64,000 nt of DNA. It comes from Pedosphaera sp. (GTDB taxonomy: Bacteria > Verrucomicrobiota > Verrucomicrobiia > Limisphaerales > UBA9464). Location of the stretch: contig SIBK01000018.1 of the NCBI GenBank assembly GCA_009695205.1, positions 1 to 64,000 on the forward strand. The letters are read 5' to 3'. The notes beneath the pieces were generated by a model. That model was not told the origin of the DNA. It worked only from the letters and a program-made list of their open reading frames with translations, and did not search any database. Numbering within the stretch: position 1 is the stretch's first letter; each line of letters begins with the position of its first letter. Positions 29,690 through 38,710 of the stretch are shown here, one piece after another. A program made the position numbers and the translations under genes.

Positions 29690-30982
29690 GTGACCATTGA
29701 ACTTATCAATACCGGCTCGGAACTCCTCCTGGGACGCGTCCTCAACACGCATCAACAGTGGATTTGCCGCCAACTCGCCGATAATGGCTACTCCGTCCAA
29801 CGCCAGGTGGCTGTGCCGGACGGAGGCGACGCGATCCAGCAGGCGGTTCGAGAAGGTCTGGAGCGAGCCGACCTCGTCATCACCACGGGCGGGCTCGGCC
29901 CCACGTGTGACGATCTCACCCGCGACCGCATCGCGGAACTCCTCGGGCGCCCACTGCAGTTCAACGCGGCCGTCGAAACTCATATCCGACAGTTCTTCGA
30001 ATCGCGCGGCCGCCCGATGCCCGTCCGGACGCGAGTTGAGACTCTCGTTCCGGAAAGTGCCGACGTGTGGATGAATGCGCACGGCACGGCTCCCGGGTTG
30101 GCAATGGAGGTGCCGGCAAATACGACGCACCGGGGGGGGACGCCGTCGCGTCTCGTGCTATTGCCCGGGCCGCCGCGCGAACTTCGGCCGATGTTTCTTC
30201 AACAAGCCCTGCCCGCCATTCGTCGGTGGTTTCCCAACGAGGACCCATTTGTCTGCCGGACACTTAAGACGACCGGATTGGGTGAGAGCTTGATGGAAGA
30301 ACGTATTAGCGGACCCTTGCAACCGTTGATCGCCGCCGGTCTGGATCTTGGCTTTTGCGCGCGAGTCGGCGAGGTGGATGTGCGGTTCACCGCCCGAGGC
30401 GCTAATGCGGGCGCGCAGGTGGCCGAGGCCGAGGCCATAACACGGGGGTTAGTCGGGGACACTATTTTCGGCGAACAGGATGATCGCCTGGAAGAGGTAG
30501 TGATCCGGGAATTTGCATCGCTGGGCAAGACACTCGCGGTCGCGGAATCGTGCACCGGGGGGCACCTTGCCAATCGACTGACCAATGTGCCCGGAGCGTC
30601 GGCTGTGCTCCTGGCGGGATTTGTCACGTATGCCAACAAAGCCAAGATCGACATCCTTCATGTCCCGGAATCTCTCCTCGCGGCCCACGGCGCGGTCTCT
30701 GAGCCCGTGGTCCGAGCAATGTCCGAAGGGGCTCGACGAGTGATGGGTGCCGATTACGCTGTGGCCACGACCGGCATAGCCGGTCCGGGAGGCGGCACGG
30801 CCGACAAACCGGTCGGAACCGTATATATCGCCGTAGCGGGTCCGCAGGGGACTGAGGTTCAGCGGCGCTTGAACACCTTTGACCGCGAGACCTTCAAGTT
30901 CACAACCTGCCAGCAGGCAATGGCCTTGCTTCGCTCCAACGTACGCTCCGTCTCGGGCAAAGAATCTTCTGCCAACCTTTGA
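29690..30982 (+). CDS. cinA: CinA-like protein (MoCF domain plus nicotinamide-nucleotide amidase domain)
   Basis: About 430 residues. The N-terminal molybdopterin-binding-like domain (ELINTGSELLLGRVLNTHQQ, ITTGGLGPTCDDLTRD, LPGPPRELRPMF) has ADP-ribose/NMN-related activity in characterised members. The C-terminal domain is the PncC-type NMN amidohydrolase, with catalytic Ser in LAVAESCTGGHLANRL plus GFVTYANKAK and TTGIAGPGGGTADKPVGTVY. It recycles NMN to nicotinic acid mononucleotide. GTG 29690 gives the family start (VTIELINTG). An ATG at 29573 would add a 39-residue hydrophobic leader unlike the family, so I prefer GTG, though no good ribosome site is visible for it. The next gene follows within 35 bp. 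Confidence 0.9.
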   Translation: MTIELINTGSELLLGRVLNTHQQWICRQLADNGYSVQRQVAVPDGGDAIQQAVREGLERADLVITTGGLGPTCDDLTRDRIAELLGRPLQFNAAVETHIRQFFESRGRPMPVRTRVETLVPESADVWMNAHGTAPGLAMEVPANTTHRGGTPSRLVLLPGPPRELRPMFLQQALPAIRRWFPNEDPFVCRTLKTTGLGESLMEERISGPLQPLIAAGLDLGFCARVGEVDVRFTARGANAGAQVAEAEAITRGLVGDTIFGEQDDRLEEVVIREFASLGKTLAVAESCTGGHLANRLTNVPGASAVLLAGFVTYANKAKIDILHVPESLLAAHGAVSEPVVRAMSEGARRVMGADYAVATTGIAGPGGGTADKPVGTVYIAVAGPQGTEVQRRLNTFDRETFKFTTCQQAMALLRSNVRSVSGKESSANL

Positions 30983-31013
30983 CAAACAGGCATTTTTCGT
31001 TGTGCTTTATTCC

Positions 31014-34000
31014 ATGAGAATTTCTTCGACTGTCTTGTTACCGATTCGTCTTTTTCTCTTTGTTGTCCTTGCGTGGGTCTTCGTGCCACAGGCCCGGTGT
31101 CGAGCGGAGGTGATGTTTCATTCGGGCGACACTCTCCTTTTCTACGGCAATTCCATGATCGAGCGGTTGTGTGAGCATGGAGAACTGGAGGCGCTGGTGC
31201 AGATCGCGCATGCCGACAAGAAGTTGCACGTTCGAAGTCTCGCCTGGACCGGGGACGAGGTGGGCTACCGGCTGCGACCCGAAGGCTACGAAGAACACAT
31301 GAAATCGTTGCTCGCATCGTGGCCCGCGAACATTGTGGTCGTCGGATTCGGGATGAACGAGTCCTTCTCCGGCGACGCTGGCCTGGCGGATTTTCGCACA
31401 CAGCTCGTCGCGTATCTTGATCAACTTGCGCGACTGCATCCGGGCGCCCAATTTGTGCTGCTCGCGCCAACCGCCGTCGAGGACGGCTTTCCCGGCCCAG
31501 ACGTCCCTTCGCGAAATCGAGACTTGGCCCGCACCTCACAAATCATCCGCGAAACGGCGACGGAACGTCGTGCGGTGTTTGTGGACATGTTCCAAGCCAG
31601 CCAGGAGGCTTATTTGAAACACACGGAACCGTTGACCGTGAACGGGCTGCATTTGAACGACGCCGGTAATCACGAGATCGCGCGCGTCATTGCGTTGGCA
31701 CTGATCGGCGAATCCGCGCTGACCCGAGTGGACCGCACCCGGGTGTCAGAAGTGGCGAAGGCCGTTACCCAAAAAGCCTACTACGTATCGGAGATCGTGC
31801 GCCCGAAGAACGCGGACCTCTATTATGGCGTGCGCAAGCGGCCCGAGGAAAATGCTGCTGAAATTCCGCGCTATCACCAGATGATCGTGGCCACCGAGGC
31901 GATCATCCACGAGCTCGCGCGTTCGCCTGGGCAATTTTTTTCAAATTATCCCACCCCCTGGCTGCCACCCTTGCCTCCTGGAAAAGGGCACGATGACGGC
32001 TCGAGCACCGGGGTCATCAAAAGCCCCGCGGAACAGCAGGCCGAGTTCAAAGTCGCGGCAGGATACACGGTCAATCTTTTTGCATCGGAAGTGGACTTTC
32101 CCGACCTGAAGAATCCGGTGCAGATCGCTTTCGACGCGCGCGGCCGCCTGTGGGTCATCACCATGCCTTCCTTCCCACACACCGTCCCTGGATTGCCGCC
32201 CCAAGACAAACTCCTCGTGCTCGAAGACACCGATCACGACGGCAAAGCGGACAAATGCACCGCGTTCGCTGAAGGACTCGATGCGTTGGACGGGGTCGCT
32301 TTCTCCGAACTGGGCGTCCTCGTCTCCGAACAGCCAAAGTTGTGGCTCATGACCGACACCAACGGCGACGGCAAGGCCGACACGAAACGCGAGTTGCTGC
32401 GCGGCATTGATGTTACGGACTCTCACCATGGGGGAATGATCGCGGCGGATCCGATCGGACACATTCTCTTCTGCGATGGGGTGTTTCACCGTTCCCAGAT
32501 TGAATCGCCGTTCGGCGTGGTGCGCGGCATCGACTCCACCACCTACCGATTGATCCCGCGCACAGGCCGGGTCGAAACGGAATGGCAGAGCATTACGCCG
32601 AACCCATGGAAGATCACATACGATCGCACCGGAAACCTTTTCCAAATGTACGGTGACGGGCTCGTGCTCGACGCCCTTCCGCTTACCTGGACGCCCCTCG
32701 CTATCTATCATCCGTTCGCCTATGCCACGACGGTCAATTACGGCAAAGGGTCGGCGGCCGCGAGTATCTCCAGCCCTAATTTTCCCGACGACTATCAGCA
32801 GGGGATGGCGTCTGCAGCTCTGCTCGGAAGCTATGTTGTGTCGTTAACAAAATATAACTTTGAGAACGGCATGGTCCGCGGTTCGGGCCGGCTCGACGTG
32901 GTGTCGTCCACCAACGCCGCATTCCGGCCGGCTGACGTCGCATTCGGTTTCGACGGCGCGCTCTACATATCGGATTTTTGCAGCGTGATCATCGGTCACG
33001 CACAGCACCCGATGCGTGACCCGCACTGGGACCACGACCACGGCCGAATTTGGCGCGCGGTCTATAACAGCAAGCCCGTGGTAAAAACGTTCCCGCGAAT
33101 CGAAGGCGCGGACGTCTCGGAGTTGTTGACGCTGCTCCGACACCCGCAGGACATTGTGCGACACCACGCGCGGATCGAGCTGCGCAAGGTTGGCGGTGGA
33201 ATGCTTCCAGCGCTGGATCTCTGGGCATCCTTGCTTGACCGATCAAAACCAGAGTTTGATCAGGCCGCGCTCGAAGTGCTTTTTGTTGCGGAAAGCCTGG
33301 GTCAGACACGGCCGAACATCTTAGGCGAGCTGCTGAAATCGACGTCTCCGTTGCACCGCGCGGCCGCCGTGCGATTGATCCGATTTCAAATCGACCGTCT
33401 GCCGAATGCCGCCGACCTGCTGCACTCGATGGGCAACGACACGCACCCGCGGGTGCAAATGGAGGTCGTGGACGCCATCGCGCATCTGCGTCCGCACCAT
33501 CCTGAAGTCGAACACGCGCTTCACGGGATCAAGACGACGAGCAGCGATGTCACACACATGCTGGAGGATCTGAAGCACGGTACGAAACCGGCGAAAGGGC
33601 GCAGTGTGCCTGTGCTTGAAGTCGCGCCCGAAACGGGCCTGCACCGGTGGCTCTGGCTGGGTGAAAAAGGCAATGGGGAACCCGCGGTCTACGACGCCCT
33701 CTCAACAACGACGCCTAAGCCGGGCAATGGTCTTTATCGCACCTTCGTCCAATCCGACGTGGCACAGCCTGCGGTTCTAGCAGTCCACTACGGATTTCTC
33801 GACGTCAGCCTCAACGGTGTCCAACTCCTCTCATTCGATTCGATGTGGAGCAATGATCAGCAAGTCCAATTCGATCTGCGGCCCGGGGTCAATCTCATCG
33901 AGGTCCAATTCCGGAACCTCCGCGGTACTCCGCCTGCCGTCTATCTTTATGACCCGCTCGGCCAGCGTCTGGCCCAGGCTCGCTTGGCGGCGAATGCCGC

Positions 34001-34424
34001 TGACCTCCGTGCCTTCGCCGCCCAAGTGGACCAGGCCCGTGCCGATCTTGGCGATGCGGTGCGCGTGCAAGCGGTTCCGAACAAGATGCAGTTCGCTCCC
34101 AATCAACTCCGTCTGAAAGCCGGTGCGAGGGTCCGTCTTGTGTTCGAGAATCCCGACTTGATGATCCACAACCTGCTAATTCTCGCCCCCGGCGCCGAGG
34201 CGGAAGTGGGGGCTCTGGCTGACAAACTGGCCACACAACAGGACGGGCTTGCGAAGAATTACATTCCGGAATCGAGCAAAATTCTTCACGCCACACCCCT
34301 CGTCCAACCTCGACGCAAAGCGGAACTCAACTTCACCGCCCCGACCGAGGCTGGACGTTATCCGTTCATTTGCACGTTCCCCGGCCACTGGCGGTTGATG
34401 CGCGGCGTGATTATCGTGGAGTAG
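31014..34424 (+). CDS. Exported SGNH hydrolase/membrane-bound dehydrogenase/cupredoxin fusion
   Basis: A 1136-residue protein. The signal peptide is residues 1-31 (LPIRLFLFVVLAWVFVP). An SGNH/GDSL hydrolase-like domain follows (LLFYGNSMIERL, VVVGFGMNES, TVNGLHLNDAGNHEIA). Next comes the TIGR02604-type membrane-bound dehydrogenase propeller (GYTVNLFASEVDFPDLKNPV, FDARGRLWVITMPS, HHGGMIAADP, DVAFGFDGALYISDFC). HEAT-like repeats lie at about 745-880. A C-terminal plastocyanin/azurin-type domain has copper ligands in LMIHNLLIL and CTFPGHWRLM (His, Cys, His, Met). A cytochrome c domain, usual in such fusions, is not seen. Probably a periplasmic redox or carbohydrate-processing enzyme that passes electrons through the copper site; substrate unknown. 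Confidence 0.85.
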   Translation: MRISSTVLLPIRLFLFVVLAWVFVPQARCRAEVMFHSGDTLLFYGNSMIERLCEHGELEALVQIAHADKKLHVRSLAWTGDEVGYRLRPEGYEEHMKSLLASWPANIVVVGFGMNESFSGDAGLADFRTQLVAYLDQLARLHPGAQFVLLAPTAVEDGFPGPDVPSRNRDLARTSQIIRETATERRAVFVDMFQASQEAYLKHTEPLTVNGLHLNDAGNHEIARVIALALIGESALTRVDRTRVSEVAKAVTQKAYYVSEIVRPKNADLYYGVRKRPEENAAEIPRYHQMIVATEAIIHELARSPGQFFSNYPTPWLPPLPPGKGHDDGSSTGVIKSPAEQQAEFKVAAGYTVNLFASEVDFPDLKNPVQIAFDARGRLWVITMPSFPHTVPGLPPQDKLLVLEDTDHDGKADKCTAFAEGLDALDGVAFSELGVLVSEQPKLWLMTDTNGDGKADTKRELLRGIDVTDSHHGGMIAADPIGHILFCDGVFHRSQIESPFGVVRGIDSTTYRLIPRTGRVETEWQSITPNPWKITYDRTGNLFQMYGDGLVLDALPLTWTPLAIYHPFAYATTVNYGKGSAAASISSPNFPDDYQQGMASAALLGSYVVSLTKYNFENGMVRGSGRLDVVSSTNAAFRPADVAFGFDGALYISDFCSVIIGHAQHPMRDPHWDHDHGRIWRAVYNSKPVVKTFPRIEGADVSELLTLLRHPQDIVRHHARIELRKVGGGMLPALDLWASLLDRSKPEFDQAALEVLFVAESLGQTRPNILGELLKSTSPLHRAAAVRLIRFQIDRLPNAADLLHSMGNDTHPRVQMEVVDAIAHLRPHHPEVEHALHGIKTTSSDVTHMLEDLKHGTKPAKGRSVPVLEVAPETGLHRWLWLGEKGNGEPAVYDALSTTTPKPGNGLYRTFVQSDVAQPAVLAVHYGFLDVSLNGVQLLSFDSMWSNDQQVQFDLRPGVNLIEVQFRNLRGTPPAVYLYDPLGQRLAQARLAANAADLRAFAAQVDQARADLGDAVRVQAVPNKMQFAPNQLRLKAGARVRLVFENPDLMIHNLLILAPGAEAEVGALADKLATQQDGLAKNYIPESSKILHATPLVQPRRKAELNFTAPTEAGRYPFICTFPGHWRLMRGVIIVE

Positions 34425-34487
34425 ACCCGGTCGCTTTGTACCCGAAACGCCAGCAGAATAGTTTAGAATGGCCAAACTCCAGGGCGC

Positions 34488-34541
34488 TCCGCGCCTTAAG
34501 AGCGCACGTTTAGCAACAATTCCGGGATGCAACCCCGCTGG
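34488..34541 (-). repeat. Dispersed repeat, second copy (inverted)
   Basis: Reverse-complement relative of 29254-29305. It supplies the last residues and stop of the truncated sigma gene, so it marks that gene's break. Confidence 0.6.
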
Positions 34542-34732
34542 TGAGCGTCTTTCATCCGCAACCAGGCCTCAAGCACCAGGGCCGTAGGTTGAAGCGTGTG
34601 GTTTTCGCGTTCCCGGGCCATCTTTGCGGATGCCAGTGCCCGTAGTTCCTTGTAGATCAGTGGAAGCCACTCTTCTGCCGACTTGGGAGGGTCCTTCGGT
34701 GTGCCGTCCGAAACCGGCTGGGGCGGGTCCAT
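34496..34732 (-). pseudogene. ECF sigma factor, N-terminal fragment
   Basis: A 78-residue frame opening MDPPQPVSDGTPKDPPKSAE, then LPLIYKELRALASAKMARE and TLQPTALVLEAWLRM. This is the start of the Sigma70_ECF group found in Planctomycetes/Verrucomicrobia. Regions 2.4 and 4 are absent: after LRMKDA the reading runs into a dispersed repeat and stops. Without promoter recognition domains it cannot act as a sigma factor. The associated kinase gene is not adjacent. Confidence 0.75.
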
Positions 34733-34809
34733 ATAACGCGCAGCTTACGGGTCACGCGGCTCGCGTTAATCAATCGAACGACATGTTTCAACGGTGAATT
34801 TGCCAATGG

Positions 34810-34885
34810 CCAATCTCCAGTGAACGCCAACGACGTTCCATCATCCAGCCCAGGGTTGCGCGGCACGCGCTACCCAGGGAATCTT
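34810..34885 (-). repeat. Dispersed ~75-bp repeat with CCAGGGTTGCGCG hairpin
   Basis: Aligns at about 90% by eye to 45402-45476 in opposite orientation. A stem (CCTGGG/CCCAGG with GCGCG/CGCGC) is followed by a conserved unpaired tail (GATGATGGAACGTCGT, GGCGTTCACTGGAG). Intergenic in both places. Confidence 0.85.
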
Positions 34886-34965
34886 TTCAAAGTGCCTGTC
34901 CAGTCCGGCGAATCATCCAACAGGTATTGCGACTCGCTTGATTAAATCATAATACGGAAACGAAC

Positions 34966-36084
34966 ATGAAAACCTTTCCCTTTTCTCTCGCCGGCCGACA
35001 TGACTCAACCGCCACGCATCGGCGCTTTCAGCAACCGGGTCACTGGGCTCGACCGGCAAGTTGTGGCTCTCGTGCTCTCACATGGCGATTCATTGTGAGA
35101 GCGGTCTCGCTTTTCATTTTGTTGGCCACTGCCCGGACTGCCACTGCGGAAATACCCGCTGTCGCTGTCACAAACGCTTCCCCAGCCCGAACGAAGGACA
35201 ACGTCGAGTTCACCATCGGACCGATTTACGTCAATGCGCCTGAACTGACTTTAAGGGAAGACGTACCCAAGGGGGCGGTGCACGAATTCACGATGAGCTC
35301 CGAGGATAGCAAGATTTATCCGGGCATCGCCAAGAAACAGCCCGGCACCGTGCCCTACAAACGGAAGGTATGCGTTTATGTTCCCCACCAATATGTCGCT
35401 GGGACTCCCGCGCCGTTTATCGTGGTGCAGGACGGTCTCGGCTACACGAACGCGATGGTGAGGGCGCTCGACAATCTGATTTACGAGCGGCGGGTTCCAA
35501 CAATGATTGCCATCTTCATCAATTCGGGCGGTGGCGACGCACAGGGAAGTCAGCGCGGCCTCGAATACGATACTGTGTCCGAGCAATACACCACGTTCAT
35601 CGAGACAGAGGTCCTGCCCCGAATTGCTAAGGATTACAAGGTGACGTTCACCACCGATCCCGAAGGGCGGGCGACGATGGGGGGCAGTTCGGGCGCTGCC
35701 TGTGCGTTTACCATGGCTTGGTTTCTGCCAGATCTATAGCGGCGTGTCCTGAGCTACTCGGGAACCTATGTGAACCAGCAGTCGCCTCTGAATCCGGAAT
35801 CGCCGCATGGCGCGTGGGAATACCACGAGCACCTCCTACCCCAGAGTGAACGCAAGCCGCTTCGTGTATGGCTGGAAGTGAGTGAAAACGACTCCAAGCT
35901 GAATGAAGCGTCCTTCCATAACTGGGTAATGGCGAATCAGCGCATGGCCGCCGTGCTTAAGGCAAAGGGCTACGCCTATCGTTATGTCTTTGCCGAAGCC
36001 GCCGGCCACACCGATGGGCGGGTGACCTGGCAGACGCTGCCCGGTGCACTGGAATGGCTTTGGCAGGGATTTCTGAACCGGTAA
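34966..36084 (+). pseudogene. Enterochelin esterase-like exported hydrolase with one in-frame TAG
   Basis: The frame is open from 34966 to 36084 except for TAG 35737-35739 (LPDL-stop-RRVLSYS, where relatives usually have Tyr or similar). The N-terminus has a hydrophobic export segment (residues 46-60). The alpha/beta hydrolase core shows PAPFIVVQDGLGY, RRVPTMIAIFINSGGGDAQG and the nucleophile elbow ATMGGSSGAACAF; past the stop come YSGTYVNQQSP and the catalytic His in EAAGHTDGRVTW. The fold is that of Fes/esterase D proteins, which hydrolyse esters of siderophores or carbohydrates. If the stop is real the catalytic His is lost. A sequence error is plausible because everything else is intact. 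Confidence 0.8.
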
Positions 36085-36216
36085 GAGACGGTGCAGACAC
36101 ACCCTGAGGCCAGCTCATTGATTATTCCTGCTTCACCGGCGAGTCGGCGCTGGGGTACGGTTCGGATTGCGGTCGCGGCAGCCGTTGCGGTTTAGCCTCG
36201 GGTAGTTTCGAGTCTT

Positions 36217-36594
36217 ATGCACAGCGGACTGCCCATTAATTTCCCGGAAGTGTTTTCCGCACTGCGAGATATCCTCAGGCGTCATGCTGGCAGGCTCGTA
36301 GTCACGGAAGACACGGCGAGTTGTTACCGTCTGGAAGGCGGAAAGCATCCAACGCACAAGCAGCCATTTCCGATTGCGTGGGTGACCGTTGGGAAAGCCT
36401 ATGTGAGTTTTCCTCATATGGGTGTCTACGCCCGTCCAGACTTGCTCAAGGACGTGTCGGAGGAGCTAAAAGCCCGGATGCAGGGCAAGTCGTGCTTCAA
36501 TTTCAAGTCAATCGATCCAACGCTATTTGCGGAACTTGAAGACCTCACTGTTCGAGGCTTCGAGGCGTTCCGAAACGCACCCTTCATGAAGTGA
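36217..36594 (+). CDS. Conserved hypothetical protein, 125 residues
   Basis: A compact soluble protein: INFPEVFSALRDILRRHAGR, TASCYRLEGGKHPTHKQPF, AWVTVGKAYVSFPHMGVYA, LKARMQGKSCFNFKSIDPTL, and a C-terminal FAELEDLTVRGFEAFR. The pattern (KSCFNFK followed by ELxxLTxxGFxAF) resembles small alpha/beta proteins of the DUF1801/DUF5655 type, but I cannot assign a family firmly. The ATG at 36217 follows a GTTTCGAG stretch without a strong ribosome site. It is uninterrupted and flanked by the esterase pseudogene and the 122-bp array. Confidence 0.55.
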   Translation: MHSGLPINFPEVFSALRDILRRHAGRLVVTEDTASCYRLEGGKHPTHKQPFPIAWVTVGKAYVSFPHMGVYARPDLLKDVSEELKARMQGKSCFNFKSIDPTLFAELEDLTVRGFEAFRNAPFMK

Positions 36595-36621
36595 CTCTCG
36601 TCTTTCAAAAATGGCCTAACA

Positions 36622-37411
36622 GCGCGTTCTGCCGAACGTGACTACGGGAAACGGCGTAGTCGCGGACGGCAGTCCGCGCAAACGCTGATCACGAACCCAG
36701 CGTCCGAATATACCCACGAGGACAACCTTTGGCGGAGAGAAGAGCGCGTTCTGCCGAACATGACTACGGGAAACGGCGTAGACGCGGACGGCAATCCGCG
36801 CAAACGCTGATCACGAACCCAACATCCAAATATACCCACGACGACACCCTTTGGCAGAGGGAAGAGCGCGTTCTGCCGAACGCGACTACGGGAAACGGCG
36901 TAGACGCGGACGGCAGTCCGCGCAAACGGTGATCACGAACCCAACGTTCAAATATACCCACGACGACACCCTTTGGCAGAGGGAAGAGCGCGTTCTGCCG
37001 AACGCGACTACGGGAAACGGCGTAGTCGCGGACGGCAGTCCGCGCAAACGGTGATCACGAACGCAGCGTCCGAATATACCCACGAGGACACCTTTTGGCA
37101 GAGGGAAGAGCGCGTTCTGCCGAACGCGACTACAGGAAACGGCGTAGTCGCGGACGGCAGTCCGCGCAAACGGTGATCACGAACGCAGCGTCCGAATATT
37201 CCCATGAGGACAACCCTTGGCGGAGGGAAGAGCGCGTTCTGCCGAACGCGACTACAGGAAACGGCGTAGTCGCGGACAGCAGTCCGCGCAAACGGTGATC
37301 ACGAACGCAGCGTCCGAATATTCCCATGAGGACAACCCTTGGCGGAGGGAAGAGCGCGTTCTGCCGAACGCGACTACAAGAAACGGCGTAGTCGCGGACG
37401 GCAGTCCGCGC
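36622..37411. repeat. Tandem array, period 122 bp, seven hairpin copies
   Basis: The core GTAGTCGCGGACGGCAGTCC begins at 36656, 36778, 36900, 37022, 37144, 37266 and 37388, exactly 122 bp apart (copies two and three read GTAGACGCGG). Spacers are conserved: GCGTTCTGCCGAAC, GACTACGGGAAACGG, GTGATCACGAAC and AATATACCCACGA. Because spacers are as conserved as the cores it is a tandem repeat, not a CRISPR array. Small open frames on both strands recur with the period and are not genes. Confidence 0.95.
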
Positions 37412-37534
37412 CTGCAGATTGGCCATTTGGAGCTGAACTCGAAAATGTTTGCCTGGCATAGATCTCGGGCGTGGGCAGGATCGCCAATGATGTGGAGTGG
37501 GAGAGGGGCGCCCCTCTCTTGGCGACGTATTGGG

Positions 37535-38710
37535 CTAGAAGGGCATAAATCCTAAGTTGAAGGCCCTCTCCACAAACCAGGCTGTGGCAATGAGAGCAAT
37601 TGCAACGGATCCACCTTGGAGGATGCCTCGTCGGTAAATGACTGTTTGGCGCAAGCCAAATGCGACGGGCAAGAATGCGAGAACGATCGTGAGTTGGCCT
37701 GCTTCGACTCCCAAATTAAACCCTAGCAAAGCGCGAACGAGCACCGATTTTGGCAACCCGAGATCTCCGAGCACGCTGGCGAAACCGAAGCCGTGGACCA
37801 ACCCAAAGCCAAAGGCCACCGACCACGCTCGATCACCGAAGAACGGCCGAAGATTATTGATCGCAGCGACGATCACACTGATGGCAATGGCCGATTCCAC
37901 CCACCGGGATGGCAGACGAACGATCTCCAACGCGGCTAGGCTTAGAGTTATCGAGTGAGCAACCGTGAAAGCAGTGACTACCTTGACGACGCTCACGAGT
38001 GCGCTGTGGAATGATCGGGCGGGTCGCTGACCGCCATTATATCGGATTCCACCCCGTTGGCCTTCCTGGATGAGAACCGCAGGCAACAGCAAGGCTAACA
38101 GGAAGAGGATATGATCGTAACCAGCCCAAATGTGATGGATGCCATCCCGGACAAAATCGAAAAGTGGATGAGCCTGTGACGGTTGGCCTACCGCAAAATC
38201 CCGGGCTGGGGCTTCGGGACTAAAAACCGCGGTTTGAGTGTTCGTGCCGTCTACGAAACGACACAGGCCGCGGTGCAACGGGTCATGGTCAAAAAACAAG
38301 TGATACTCAACGGTTAAATTCGTGGCAGACATGGGGGTGGCCGCTTGAAATCGAAGAACGGCGAACGTTCCATCGCTATGCTCAGCGATGAGATGTTCGG
38401 TGACTTCAGGACGCAGGGTTTGCCCGTTCGCCGCGAGTCGGAGTCGACTCAGAGCGAGTGCCGAGATGTCGTTGGTGCGGTTTCGGACTTCGCCCCACGT
38501 AATCGAACCGTCGTCATCGGCGTCCAACCCCAGGACGATTTCCAGATCCCGCAGCGCGATATCCCATTGCCCCTGGATCGTCGAGCCCACGCCGACGTTG
38601 ATCTCAAGGATGAGGTAGGAATCACTGGGCTTGTGAGCGCATAGAGTTTGCGCGGCCAGGATTCCCAGCCAGAAACCAATCAATATCTTCAGGCCGCTGT
38701 TGGCACTCAC
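37535..38710 (-). CDS. HupE/UreJ-family membrane protein
   Basis: A 391-residue protein from GTG 38710, whose GTG overlaps the TGA of the upstream TPR gene (GTGA), indicating translational coupling; AGGAAGAG lies about 10 bases before it. The periplasmic N-terminal half (residues 25-180) contains an EF-hand-like LDADDDGSITWGEV. The second half has six or more TM helices with the family signature DGIHHIWAGYDHILFLLALL, FTVAHSITLSLAAL and FGLVHGFGFASVLGDLGL. The His-rich motifs of HupE_UreJ_2 proteins suggest metal (Ni/Co) permease-like function, not proven for this branch. Last gene of a DUF4331-TPR-HupE operon. Confidence 0.85.
   Translation of the reverse strand: MSANSGLKILIGFWLGILAAQTLCAHKPSDSYLILEINVGVGSTIQGQWDIALRDLEIVLGLDADDDGSITWGEVRNRTNDISALALSRLRLAANGQTLRPEVTEHLIAEHSDGTFAVLRFQAATPMSATNLTVEYHLFFDHDPLHRGLCRFVDGTNTQTAVFSPEAPARDFAVGQPSQAHPLFDFVRDGIHHIWAGYDHILFLLALLLPAVLIQEGQRGGIRYNGGQRPARSFHSALVSVVKVVTAFTVAHSITLSLAALEIVRLPSRWVESAIAISVIVAAINNLRPFFGDRAWSVAFGFGLVHGFGFASVLGDLGLPKSVLVRALLGFNLGVEAGQLTIVLAFLPVAFGLRQTVIYRRGILQGGSVAIALIATAWFVERAFNLGFMPF

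Noticed and set aside
36622-37411. Possible CRISPR array
   Set aside because: The segments between hairpin cores are as conserved as the cores, and no cas genes are near; it is a tandem repeat.
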